64,000 nucleotides of DNA from Effrenium voratum (lineage: Eukaryota; Sar; Dinophyceae; Suessiales; Symbiodiniaceae), in the NCBI GenBank assembly GCA_963377175.1, contig CAUJNA010000473.1, positions 1 to 64,000 on the forward strand. Direction: 5' to 3'. Under the pieces are notes generated by a model. That model saw nothing but the letters and a program-made list of their open reading frames with translations. It was not told the DNA's origin and made no database searches. This document shows, one piece after another, positions 1 to 9,060 of the stretch. Positions within the stretch are counted from its first letter, which is position 1, and each line of letters opens with the position of its first letter. The translations under genes and the position numbers were made by a program.

Positions 1-30
1 AGCAAGGACCCCGGGGAGAGTGGATGTTCA

Positions 31-175
31 GTGGCTTGCCTTGTGAGATATAGCACATATAGTACATATAGCAAGGAACCTGGGGAGAGTGGAGGTTCAG
101 CGGGTTGGCGTCCATATAGCACATATAGCACATATAGCATGGAGCTGGGGGAGAGTGGAGCCAAACCCAGGGACA
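31..175. repeat. short tandem repeats (CATATAGCA type)
   Basis: Two blocks of a 9-10 base unit reading roughly AGCACATAT alternate with a longer repeat containing GGGGAGAGTGGAG, which also occurs at the very start of the window. Open frames through it are only translations of the repeat. No gene is seen. Confidence 0.7.
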
Positions 176-180
176 TTTGT

Positions 181-420
181 GCGGTTTTGCGCCACGAAAT
201 GCTATTCCTCCAGGGTGTATATTCATATACGGCCTGTAAGAATAGCTCGTTTTGCACGGTTTTGCGCCACAAAATGCTATTAGTCCAGGGTGTACATGTA
301 TGTCCTGGAATAAGCTCGTTTCGCACGGTTTTGCGCCACAAAATGCTATTAGTCCAGTGTCTATATTGATATAGACACTGGACTAATAGCTTTTGCACGG
401 TTTTGCACGGTTTGCCCATG
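181..420. repeat. three tandem hairpin units
   Basis: A unit with TTTTGCGCCACAAAATGCTATT recurs three times, and each copy runs straight into an inverted repeat (201-246, 276-315, 345-390). The third is a perfect 22-bp stem around a central TG. The first two have the same outline with mismatches and different inner sequence, so the palindromic form seems to have been kept or renewed. Function is unknown; fold-back or MITE-like elements are possible. Confidence 0.7.
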
Positions 421-639
421 CCAGCCCCGCTCATTTGATTGGTTCGCCCAACCCGTTGGTTTCCTTTCGAGGACCCCAAACCCAAGGAGCTGAGCAGGCT
501 CCGGGAATTCCCCAGCCTGCGCAATGTCTCAAAACCCTTTTTTCTAGTTTTTTTTTGCGCGAAAAGGGGCTTTCTTCATGCTTCCTCGGAAACGGGGAGG
601 CCTGAAGAGTGCCTCAAAAATCATTTTCAAACTAGTCGA

Positions 640-1032
640 GGGTCCTGGGCCTCGAAGGCTCCAGGAAGTCGTCCAGCTGCCTCACAGCCGCCGGCCTGCC
701 CCGTCTCGTCAGCCGGCCCGCCGCGTTGCCGCTGCCCTGCGGCGCCGGCAGCGCCAGCTTCCTCCGTGCTGCGGACGGTCATGGAGTCCACGGCCCCCAG
801 CTGCTGCACGTCGTCGTACTGAGGGTTGGAGCTCCTCGCCGCGTTCGTCGGCGCTCGGAAGGCGCCCGCGTCCTCCACCGCCTTCACGCGCCGGTCGGTG
901 AGGTCCTTGTTGCGCTGGAACTTGTCGGCGTTGTCTTGGAGGACCCTGAACTCCGTGGCCGGCTGCTTCTCCACGTCCTCGGGCGCGCCGTGCACCGTCT
1001 CGTGGGGCCGCGCGTTGTAGGCCCTGGCCGCC
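640..1032 (-). pseudogene. retroviral/Polinton-type integrase, C-terminal fragment
   Basis: Read on the minus strand, the frame contains YNARPHETVHGAPEDV, followed about 40 residues later by GAFRAP and NPQYDDVQ. A Y-N-x-x-x-H-x-x-(I/V)-x-x-x-P motif just before a small beta-barrel end is how rve-type integrases of LTR elements and Polintons close after the catalytic core. The DDE catalytic core is absent: homology stops near 1032, where a polymerase-like gene begins on the opposite strand, so the junction is a rearrangement. If it belongs to the viral element next to it, it would be the enzyme that inserted the element into host DNA. An origin from an unrelated LTR element cannot be excluded. 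Confidence 0.55.
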
Positions 1033-1051
1033 CGCTCGAAGCCTGAATCTG

Positions 1052-2713
1052 TTGCCGTACGTGGGGCCCGGCTGGTACCCGCTGGCCGCGATGCTGGACC
1101 TGGGCGTCTGCCGCTGGGACCACATTGTGTTGGGCGTCTCCGCGCGGAGCCACGTGGACGCGGCGACGCTGCGGCGCGCGCTGGAGCGCATGGACGCCGC
1201 GTGGCAGGGCGAGGAGCACATGGCCAAGCTCAGCGTGAACGCGATGATAGGCCTGTGGGCGCGCAGCATGGAGGTGGTCTACAGCGTGCGCAGCAGCAGC
1301 AGCGAGCTGGACGGCGCGGGCGCGGACTTCTCTCAGGCCTTCGCCTACGAGGGGGGCATGGTGTGGGACTTCGTCTACGCCAGGAGGCTGCTGAGCAACG
1401 GCATCTACCGCCCCATCCACGACGCGGTCCTGGGCTTCGAGCACTGCATGGTGGCCAAGGCCCGGCGCATCCTGGACGCGCCGCCGCGGTACCTCGCGCA
1501 GGTGAAGACGGACTGCCTGCTGACGCAGCGGCTGCCGAAGCGCTTCACGGAGCGGCTGCGGGCGCTGGAGGCGCTGCGCCACCCGGACGGCACGCCGGTC
1601 TACCGCGTGGAAGAGACGAAGCCGTTGCTGGGTAGCAGGGGAGGCGGAGCGCCCCAAACAACGGAGGTGGAACGGGGTGGACGGGGCCACTGCCTGGCGG
1701 GCAACTCCCTGCTGCTCACGGGCCTGCCGGGCACCGGAAAGACGCACCTGGCCCGGACCATTGTGGCGAGGCTGCGAGAGCAGGGCGAGGCGGTGCGCCT
1801 GGTGTCCAAGACGCACTGCTCCGCGCAGAACCTGGGCCTGGGGGCGCAGACGGCCGACCACTGGGTGCGCAGGTACGTGCGCGGGGGCAGCGCGCAAAAG
1901 CTGGACTGGTTGGTGGTGGAGGAGATCACGCAGCTGGACATGGCGCTCTGGGCGGACCTGGCCTGCGTGGGGCTGAACGCCGACGTGAAGTTCCTGCTGC
2001 TGGGAGACTTCCGGCAGTTGCCGGCCGTGCTGGACTGGGCCGGGCGGCCCATCAGCGCGCCGTTGGAGCACAGCCAACTCATCCGCGACCTGGCCGGCGG
2101 GCACAGGCGCGAGCTCACGGAGAACATGCGCTCCGACCCCGGCATCTTCGACTTCGTGAAGTGGCTGCGGGTCGGCGAGGAGGCGTGCCCCACGCTGGAG
2201 CAGGCCAAGGCGAGGCTGAGGGAGCTCTACCCCTCCAAGCCCGGGTGGCCGGACACCACGCTGGTCATCAGCCACAGCAAGCGCATGGCTGTCAACGCAG
2301 CGGCGAACCGGGCCCTGGCGCCGGAGGCCTCAAAGCTGCTCCAATTGGAGACACAAGTCATCCACATAGATTTGGGTGAGACCCAAAATGGCAAACACAG
2401 AACAGCCCGCAGAGCATGAGGGTGGCCGGGGCTGCGCCTCATCGGGGCCGGCGGGAAGATACCCAAGGGCGTCTTTGTGGCCGTGGCGGAAGTGGAGCCG
2501 GACGGAGTGAGGCTGGACAACGGCATGCGGCTGAAGAACCAGGAGCTGCTGCGGGCCACCCGGCCGAGCCACGCAGTGACCTACGCCAGCTGCCAGGGCC
2601 TCACCCTCCACAACCGCATCCGCCTGGACCTGGAGTCCTGCCACCTCACGCTGCGCCACCTGTACGTGGGCGCCTCGCGGGCCACGAGCTCCGAGCTGCT
2701 GGAGGCGGCCTAG
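1052..2713 (+). pseudogene. polymerase-like domain fused to SF1 helicase
   Basis: The first ~195 codons look like a family B polymerase palm/thumb: AKLSVNAMIG resembles motif B (K-x3-N-x3-G), and YLAQVKTDCLL lies where motif C (DTDS) would be, with TD-C in its place. The same frame continues into a helicase of the Pif1/RecD type: GLPGTGKTH (Walker A, ~2 o'clock of the fold), WLVVEE (Walker B), LLGDFRQLP (motif III), then ENMRSD. A frameshift and short inserted stretch near 2340-2430 break it; the 3' part (2430-2713) in another frame carries SHAVTYASCQGLTL and YVGASRA, the usual helicase motifs V and VI. No start is visible because the gene begins at the junction near 1040. A replicative role in copy A is inferred. 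Confidence 0.7.
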
Positions 2714-2775
2714 AACGGGCAGCACGGCGCCTCCAGGGGCTCCAGCATGAGGTGGCGCACCTCGAAGAGCACGCC

Positions 2776-3240
2776 CTACTGCCTGCCCATCAGCCACACG
2801 TGCCGGGCCTCCACAAGCGCGCGGCCCCTGCGGCGCGCGAACTCCGCGGGGCGCGGCACGCGGTTGCCGGCCGGGTCCCAGAAGAGGCAGCGCTCCAAGT
2901 CCATCTTGCACTTCACGTGCTTGCCCTTGGCGCTCACCTTGACGGCGCGCTGCAGCTGGCTCTCAAGCTCGGTGCGGGCGGCCCCCGGAAAGGGCTTCTG
3001 GAAGATGATCATGTTGTCGATGACGCCCTGCTCCACCTCCTCCGTCCACAGCTCCAGGTTGGTGTTGCTCGCAAAGCACACGCCCACCCTCTTGGCCCCG
3101 TCGTCCTGGAAGTTGCCGGGCCCCCACAGCACCTCCACGTCCACCTTGCACACCAGCGCGCCCTGATGGGAGTCCTCTATGGACATGAACTTTCCCCCCT
3201 TGGCATTGGTCTGAACGTCCAGCCCGAGTGCAAGCTTCAT
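2776..3240 (-). CDS. conserved viral protein with NAKGGKF motif
   Basis: An uninterrupted 154-codon frame starts at ATG 3240. I do not recognise the family with certainty. It opens with NAKGGKF, is rich in alternating hydrophobic residues (KVDVEVLWGPGNF, RVGVCFASN), and ends basic (ARRRGRALVEARH). A second, broken copy lies at 13850-14182 in the same position, upstream of the C5 methyltransferase and divergent from it by about 100 bp, so it is a stable member of the element. The fold pattern and small size would suit an OB-fold single-strand DNA-binding protein, but that is a guess. It is one of the few undamaged genes of copy A. Confidence 0.6.
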   Translation of the reverse strand: MKLALGLDVQTNAKGGKFMSIEDSHQGALVCKVDVEVLWGPGNFQDDGAKRVGVCFASNTNLELWTEEVEQGVIDNMIIFQKPFPGAARTELESQLQRAVKVSAKGKHVKCKMDLERCLFWDPAGNRVPRPAEFARRRGRALVEARHVWLMGRQ

Positions 3241-3339
3241 TGCGAAGTTCGGCTTTTTATCTCGCGGAGAAAAAATCCGGTCCGACGAACGTGCGAGTTT
3301 TCTTGGTCGTCGCAGTGGCGGTGATCTTGCTCTTTAAAA

Positions 3340-3980
3340 ATGCCGAGACTCCTGGAGCTTTTCTGTGGCACCAAGTCGGTGGGCAGGGCCTTCGAGGCGG
3401 CGGGCTGGGAGGTCGTCTCCCTGGACATCGTGTCGAAATTTGAGCCCACCATCCTGTGCGACATCCGGAGCTGGGACTACACTACGTTTCCGGGGCACTT
3501 CGACATGGTTTGGGCCCCGTCTGCACGGAATACAGCCGCGCGCTGACGACGCGCCCGCGGCGGCTCCTGGAGGGCGACGCGCTGCCCAGCGCCCTTTGAG
3601 ATCATTGCGCACTTTGACCCCTTGATGTGGGTCATAGAGAACCCGGCCACCGGGCTGCTGAAGACCCGGCCGTTCATGGAGCGTCTGCCCTGGGACGTGA
3701 CCTACTGCAAGTACGGAACTCCGTACAGGAAGCAGACGCGGCTGTGGACCAACATGCGCTGGAGGCCGAGGCGAGGCCTGCGCAGGCCTGGCAGCCGCTG
3801 CGAGGCGTGGCAGGACGGCAGGCAATTGCGGGCCGCGCAGGGCCGCGGCTGATGGAGGGGCAGTACGAGAGGGTCAGCCAATCACGCGAGCTGCTCTACA
3901 GCGTTCCTGCTGCGCTGCGCGAGGAGATTGCGCGCGCGGCCACGGAGGAGCTTGCGGAGCGGCTGAGCATTCCGGACTAG
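3340..3980 (+). pseudogene. cytosine-C5 DNA methyltransferase, copy A
   Basis: The gene starts at ATG 3340 with LLELFCGTKSVGRAF, the AdoMet-binding motif I of C5 methyltransferases, followed by VVSLDI (motif II). Near 3515 a small deletion shifts the frame just where the catalytic Pro-Cys is expected; CTEYSR is still readable in the shifted frame. [11 protein letters not shown] (motif VI, the ENV/ENP loop) follows in a third frame from about 3594, then [17 protein letters not shown]. The C-terminus (LYSVPAALREEI...) is in a further frame to 3980. The enzyme would methylate cytosine in viral or host DNA. It is divergent from the NAKGGKF gene and convergent with MCP. At least three frame breaks make it non-functional as read. 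Confidence 0.85.
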
Positions 3981-4043
3981 GTGGCTTCCTCCAAGGGGCC
4001 TGGAACAAGTCCATTTTTCCATGTTTTTGCATGTTTTTTTTGC

Positions 4044-4243
4044 GGTGTCCCTCTGCACCAAAAATGGTGAAGAGGGACACCGGGCCTTTTTTTGTCATTT
4101 TTGTGGCGCATTCAAAAGCGGTGCCGCTCTGCATCAAAAATGAAGCAGAGTGGCACCGGGCCTTTTTTTGTCATTTTTGTGGCGGTGTCCCTCAACTTCA
4201 AAAGCGGTGTCACGCTGCATCAAAAATGATGCAGAGGGACACC
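4044..4243. terminator. three tandem stem-loops with T tracts at convergent gene ends
   Basis: Between the end of the C5 methyltransferase (plus) and the end of MCP (minus) lie three stem-loops (4044-4081, 4120-4157, 4206-4243). Each has an 11-17 bp stem built on GGTG-C/T-C...GGACACC, an A-rich loop (CAAAAATG), and then GGGCC and seven Ts; the first two T tracts lead into GTCATTTTTGTGGC. The stems differ in sequence but pairing is mostly kept. Position and shape suggest bidirectional transcription ends; this is inference, since eukaryotic viruses use varied termination signals. Confidence 0.6.
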
Positions 4244-4253
4244 GGGCCTTTTT

Positions 4254-5169
4254 TTAGTCAAGCACAGAGACGCCCGTGCCGGAGAGCGTCACCAGCTGGT
4301 AGGCCACCAGGTGGATGAACAGGTCCGTCATCGTGCCGTCCAGGCCCTTGAAGGTGAACCGGGCAAGGTCGCCCGAGCGGGTGCTGACGCCACTCAGCGG
4401 CATCTTGGGCACGCGCTCGGTGGGAAAGCCGGCAATGAAGCTGTGGCGCAGGCAGCCCACGCGGCCGATGTCGATGTTGCGCACCGTGTCGTCGTAGGTG
4501 CCCGCGAGGACGGAGAGGAAGTGGAAGTGCTCCGAGGCTCCCTTCATGGGGTTGTGAGGGTACTGCAGGCTGCCCAGCTGCATCTGAGACTCCAGGAGGC
4601 TGTCCTCCTGCCTGGCCGCGCTGATGGGGGCCACGTCCTGCCCCGGGTTGGCCAGCAAGTGGATCTTGGAGCCCGCGTCGTTGTCCCAAAAGGTCACAAA
4701 CGCGCCCATGAGTTTCGTGAAGGCGCGCGCCACGGTGACGTTGTGCTCCGCCACGCCGTTCGGGACGCTGGACTGCTGCGTGTGCACCGTGGGGTAGCTG
4801 AACACCAGGGACCTTCCTGAGAGGAGCACCCGGTTGAAGGACTCTACCAGCGCAGAGTCCAGGACGACCTGGGAGGCCAGAACTCGGACGTTCTGGATTT
4901 CAAAGTCGGTGCTCAGCGTGGCCCCCGCCGGGTGCGCCCCGGCGTTCTCGGACCACAGCGCAGTCGTGGCGTCCGCAAACTCAATTTCTATCACCAGGTT
5001 CAGCTGCGGCGGCAGCATCTTCCCGCAGCGCAGGATGCCCACCATGGTGGGGCGCAGCAGCACGTCCGCGTAGCCGCCCTTAGTAGTTGATGTCGTCGCA
5101 GCGCTGGCCGTTGGCGAAGACCTGGACGCGCTGGACGAAGTTGCGGCTGTCCACATAGATAGTCGTCAT
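4254..5169 (-). pseudogene. major capsid protein (double jelly-roll), copy A
   Basis: About 275 C-terminal residues are open to the TAA at 4254. PQLNLVIEIEF, then VLDSALVESFNRVLLSG, then FTKLMGAFVTFW is the strand pattern I associate with double-jelly-roll capsid proteins of Polinton-like viruses and related algal viruses. Upstream, an ATG at 5169 opens MTTIYVDSRNF and the conserved NGQRCDDINY, which hits a stop before GGYADVLL: a stretch present in copy B (18301-18430) is deleted here. Copy B is about 94 percent identical over the last 180 residues, with many more silent than replacement differences. It would form the hexameric capsomers. It is the first gene of the minus-strand morphogenesis block. 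Confidence 0.8.
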
Positions 5170-5339
5170 CCTTTTTCTAAGGAAGCCGCCCGTTCTGCGG
5201 ATGACGGGCGGCTGGACGGCTGCGACGGAGGTGCAGCAGGAGATGTTCTCGCAACAGCTTCTGGCCCAGGAAGCTGAGCGCCGCTCCCATCGGCTTCTCT
5301 TCTTACAAGGGAGAACTCAGAACAGGAGACTCCAGAGAC

Positions 5340-6046
5340 ATTCTCATTCCGGTTTGCGGGGCTATGGGACCCATCTTTCACCTGTTTTCGCCTGTTCATA
5401 CACCAGGCGTTGTTCTTCAGGCGCTTCGAGCTCCTGCAACGATTCGCGTCCAGCTCGTGCTGGTTGCGCAGCCTCCGTTGCTAAGAGGAAATTGGTTGGA
5501 TCTGCACGGCTGCGCTGATGAGCCGCAGCTTCTGCGAGCTCACCCAGGTGCTTATCTGCATGTGCCGGCCCTGATGAAGAGAGTGTTCAGGGCGCCGTGA
5601 GGCTTGTGCAACTGCGGCGTGTCAGCAAAGTCGTCGATGACTACAAGCACCTGGTACAGTTTCTTCATTTCCAACTTCTTGGACGCCTCCGTGATCTTGC
5701 GCTGCTGCTGGATGATGCGCCGCAGCGCCGCCTCGTCCCACTCGTCCCAGTACGCTTGCTCCCGTTCGGTATTCACCCCCAGGTCCTCCTCGATGTACTT
5801 CTTGACGGGGATCCAGCCGTCATCGATGTCGATGGACGGGCTAAAGATGTAGATCCTTTCGAAGACGCCCCTGTACTGCTCCAGAATCAGGCTGATCAGA
5901 GTCACGGTTTTCCCCGATTTGGAAGGTCCGAGGAAGATACCTGTGCATGGGACCAGGGGCACCACGGGGTCCGAGGGCTGTTTGCTGCTGTATTCTGGCG
6001 TGGGGAAAAGCTTGATCTTTCCCACACCTTTGTTTTTACTTCCCAA
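5340..6046 (-). pseudogene. A32-type genome-packaging ATPase, copy A
   Basis: GIFLGPSKSGKTVTLISLIL is a P-loop of the FtsK/HerA (poxvirus A32-like) class, and VLVVIDDFAD is its Walker B. The frame shifts near 5556; the next frame gives STWVSSQKLRLISAA, and a later one LQELEAPEEQRLVYEQ, both matching the C-terminal order of the AT-rich ATPase at 27643-28407. The intact copy B starts MGKIKLFP; here the ATG has become GTG (KGVGKIKL), so even the start is lost. The enzyme pumps viral DNA into capsids. In full elements penton and pVI-like genes should sit between it and MCP; in copy A they are deleted. The 170 bp left of it (5170-5339) hold no recognisable gene. Confidence 0.85.
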
Positions 6047-6059
6047 ATTCGACGCAGGG

Positions 6060-6586
6060 AACCGGGCGGCGAGTCCGACAGCGCGCTGCTATACAGCAGG
6101 GCGCTGACGGAGTTTTCCGGGCAATCCGGGCGACAAGTCCGGGAGTGCGTCTCTGTGTAACGACGCTCTCACGGAGTTTTCCGCGCAATCGCAGCGAGTC
6201 TGGGAGTGCAGCGCTGTACAGCACTGCGCTTCCAGCGTTTTCTGGGAGACACCGGGGCAATCCTGTGCCCGCGCCAGGATTGACGGCTGGGCGTGTGAAT
6301 GGTGAAAAAAACACTCCGCCAGTGGCACCCGCGAGGACCGCCTCGCTGACAGACCTCCGGCGCTGGCCCGGTGATGGGTTTTTCGGGCAAAATACCGAAG
6401 TCGGAATTCCGACCTCGGTGTAGAGCGAAGTCGGAATTCCGCCCTCGGTGTGGTGCGGCCGGGGAGGCTTCTATGCCGGGCAGGTGGCGCGGCCGGGGTG
6501 TCCACGAGATCAGACGATGATCCTCCACGCTGTGCTGGGAACCTTGCATTTGTGACATTGGTGCCACCAATGTCAAGGAAACGAGG
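6060..6586. other. non-coding spacer with near-palindromes
   Basis: No gene is seen. The stretch contains repeated half-sites of GAGTTTTCCG(G/C)GCAATC (6111-6190), and an almost perfect palindrome around GTCGGAATTCCGAC (6400-6425) that is repeated in part at 6428-6450. The same palindrome family lies at 7722-7765 and 22310-22362 next to both Dam genes, so it belongs to the element rather than to the host. Confidence 0.5.
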
Positions 6587-6716
6587 TTGGGCGAACCCGT
6601 ACTCATTGGGCAAGCCAGTACTCATTGGGCGAGCCAGTACTAAGGGGCCGTTGGGCGAGCCCGTACTCATTGGGCGAACCCGTACTCATTGGGCGAACCC
6701 GTACTCATTGGGCCAG
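6587..6716. repeat. 20-bp tandem repeat
   Basis: Six to seven imperfect copies of GGGCGAACCCGTACTCATT, with GGGCGAGCCAGTACTCATT variants. Confidence 0.85.
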
Positions 6717-6775
6717 CCACTCAACCACTTTCACAGTGGCCCACAACGCCTGCGCCTGCTTGGCGCTGTCCTACG

Positions 6776-6985
6776 CTGCCTGCTCGGCACATCTACAAGT
6801 GCCTGCTCGGCACGTCTACTTACAAGTGCCTGCTCGGCACTGCAAGTGCCTGCTCGGCACTGTGCCTGCTCGGCACTGTGCCTGCTCGGCACGTCTGCCT
6901 AAGTGCCTGCTCGGCACTGTGCCTGCTCGGCACGTCTACCTAAGTGCCTGCTCGGCACGTCTACCTAAGTGCCTGCTCGGCACTC
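6776..6985. repeat. tandem GTGCCTGCTCGGCAC hairpin repeat
   Basis: About a dozen copies of GTGCCTGCTCGGCAC are joined by short spacers (GTCTACCTAA). Each copy is itself a small inverted repeat: GTGCC and GGCAC pair around TGCTC. The array directly precedes the broken start of Dam copy A. Confidence 0.85.
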
Positions 6986-6999
6986 TACGGCCTCGACGC

Positions 7000-7541
7000 T
7001 CACAACTCACGCCCGCTGGGACACTGACGCAATCTGGAGCAGCTGCGGATGCTGGGCGCAGCTGAGCCCTTCGACCAGCTCTAATGAAATCCGCCGCAGC
7101 TGCAAAAGATGGGCGCCGGGCCGCATGCTCACACGTTCTGTGCGCAACAGCTTCTCGGGAAAGTGGGGCTCCTTCACACAGCAGCGGCCGCTGGGGCTGA
7201 GCGGCGTGCGCGTGTGCAGCGGCCACCGCGCAATGTGACCGTGCGATGCCAGGACGCACTGGCCTATCTACGCGCTCTGCCCCGCCAGGCACCCCGACAA
7301 GCCATATATGCCGACCCACCCTACATCTTCCCACACCGCAGCACGAACCACGGTGGCACGAGAGGCGGGGGCATGACCTGGCCTCCACTCGGAGCTCCGA
7401 GACGCGCTCTTCGCAAGCGGCCTGCCCTTCGTCCTGAGCATAAACGACGTGCCTGAGGCCTGGGAGCTCGGGCCGGCTCCACCACGAGGCTGTGCTCGGG
7501 CAAGAACGGCTCCAAGCCCGAGCTGCTGGTAGTGCACAGGG
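7000..7541 (+). pseudogene. Dam-type (D12 class) adenine-N6 methyltransferase, copy A
   Basis: The catalytic motif is intact as ADPPYIF (about 7310-7330). Just upstream VRNSFSGKWGSF, in another frame, and NVTVRCQDALAYLR match copy B. Downstream, in a third frame, GLPFVLSINDVPEAWEL matches the region where Dam enzymes have their FVLSYND-like strand, and SGKNGSKPELLVV closes the protein. The N-terminal AdoMet-binding part present in copy B is missing or unreadable, and a tandem hairpin repeat abuts the gene. Role: adenine methylation of viral DNA, often paired with or protecting from a nuclease; no nuclease gene is seen here. At least two frameshifts. Confidence 0.8.
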
Positions 7542-7716
7542 CAATCCTGCTGTGAGCGCAGGAAGGGGTGGAGCAATCCTGCGCCCACAGCAGGATTGAA
7601 GCTGCAATCCTGTGCAGCAGGATTGCCAGCCCGCACCAGGCCCGCACCAGGCCCGCACCAGGCCCGCACCAGGCCCGCGCCAGGCCCGCACCAGGCCCGC
7701 ACCAGGCCCAACGGCC
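7542..7716. repeat. inverted CAATCCTGC repeats and CCCGCACCAGG tandem repeat
   Basis: CAATCCTGC and GCAGGATTG alternate as inverted repeats (7543-7628), followed by about nine copies of an 11-bp unit CCCGCACCAGG. The same two blocks, in the same order, follow Dam copy B at 22150-22310, so they are part of the element. Confidence 0.85.
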
Positions 7717-8092
7717 CGCATCCAATCCGACTTTGGTATGGAGCGAGGTCGGATTTCCAACTTTGGAGAAGCTTTCAGACCGAAGCCCGGAACTGGCGAC
7801 AGGCATGTACCAAATTTTGGTACATGCCCGCGTAGTTCACGTAAAGTTCCGCTGCAGACTGGCCGCTGCTTTTGCGCACATTTCGGCCCCAAAGAGAGCG
7901 GTGACAAAGCAGTGACAAGCGGTGACATGCTCGGCAGGCCCGAAAGCGGAAAACTGAGCAAAGTGGTCGTGACCTTGATTTCCGGGCGGGTCACCTTGTG
8001 CTTGGCCCTGCGCTCGGTTGCGCAGAGCAATCTCTGCCATTTCTGGGTCAGAGTAGGCGAGGTTCGGCGCCGCCTGTGGTAGCCCGCTTCCT
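7717..8092. other. non-coding spacer with dispersed repeat
   Basis: No gene is seen. 7800-7960 is the reverse complement of material at 22925-23330 (GTCACCGCTTGTCAC..., TGCGCAAAA..., CGGGCATGTACCA), and part of it recurs at 30185-30220, just left of another viral scrap. It is probably an intergenic module of the viral element. Confidence 0.55.
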
Positions 8093-8111
8093 TCCGTTGA
8101 TTTGGCTCAAG
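8093..8111 (+). other. degenerate dinoflagellate spliced-leader relic
   Basis: TCCGT, a short altered middle, then TTTGGCTCAAG. The conserved dinoflagellate spliced leader ends in ATTTTGGCTCAAG and begins (D)CCGTAG. An 11-base 3' match plus the matching 5' end is unlikely by chance in 64 kb. It overlaps the stop region of the S74 fibre frame on the other strand. Confidence 0.5.
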
Positions 8112-9060
8112 ATGGCCAGATGAGGTGCACTGCGGTGCTCAGGCGTTCGGAGGCGAAGCCCAGCCTCAGGTCCTCATTCATGTCCGGGCGCTTGTGCTGC
8201 TTGGCCTCCACGGAGTTGCACAGCTGGTGGAGCTCTGCCACGTCGGCCTCGGCCATCTCCGTCTTCACCCTGCTGTCCGACAAATTCGTGAAGCTCGTGT
8301 TGCAGACCACGTTGCCCGTGTTGCCTGCGATCACGAGGCAGCCGGGGTTCAAGGACATCTGCGTCGAGAGGGTCTTCGTCTGTATCAGCGCCTCGTTGTT
8401 GATCATGATGAGCTCGCACTGGTGCGTCCCACCGTCCCGCTCCAGGAAGACCCTGGCGCTCTGATTGCCCACAGCCGCAGCTCCGGGCCGCTGTCGGAGG
8501 CCGCGCTGTTGTTGGAAATCTCAGCTTGCTCCAATCCGCCCAGTTCTTCGTCAGGAAGAGATCGTCCGAGAAGTCGGAGGTGTTTGGTCACGATGAGCGT
8601 GTTGGAGTCACGACCACGCTGCCCGTCGACTCCGCCGCTCGTGCCGTGAAGGTGCAGTCCAGGCTCTTGCAGTCCAGCGGGCCCGGAGCCTTGCGCCGAG
8701 GCCCAGCGTGCCCGTAGACACGTCGCCCACCATGGTGAAGTTCCCGGCGTTGGCCGTGTTGTTGATGAGCGTGCTGCCCGTGATTCCGGTGGCTGAGCTC
8801 AGCAGGCCCACGCTGGCCGCCTGGTGATGCTCAGCGACTGCCGACACCCGAACGGCCCCTGTAAACGACAGCGTGGCTCCGGCGACGGTGCCAGTGGCTG
8901 TGAGCGCTGCGCAGGAAACGGCCCGAGGCGTCACGCCCGTTGTGAACACGCCCGTGCAGTTCACGTCGTTGCACAGCAGCTTAGGTCCGTCACGAATGCA
9001 ATGCGTGCAGCAGGCTTCTGGAGAAGCCCGCCGCGTGGGTGGCCTTGCGGCTGCTTGATG
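8107..9060 (-). pseudogene. fibre protein with S74 intramolecular-chaperone end
   Basis: The last ~120 residues (8472-8107) are one open frame with NLSDSRVKTEM, the SD-x-R-x-K signature at the start of Peptidase_S74 chaperone domains, then RLGFASE where these domains carry their second conserved block. This C-terminal piece trimerises phage and virus fibres and cuts itself off at the Ser-Asp. Upstream, in other frames, TGSTLINNTANAGNF and VSTGTLG are low-complexity Thr/Asn/Gly beta-repeats typical of fibre shafts. The shaft is broken by several frameshifts and its start cannot be placed. It would be the host-recognition spike of the capsid. Only copy A retains it. Confidence 0.7.

Noticed and set aside
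884..2275. A 463-codon minus-strand frame
   Set aside because: Antisense shadow of the polymerase-like/helicase gene, caused by high third-position GC.
6587..7716. CRISPR-like array of spaced repeats
   Set aside because: Spacers are not unique or of constant length, repeats are minisatellites, and no cas gene is present.
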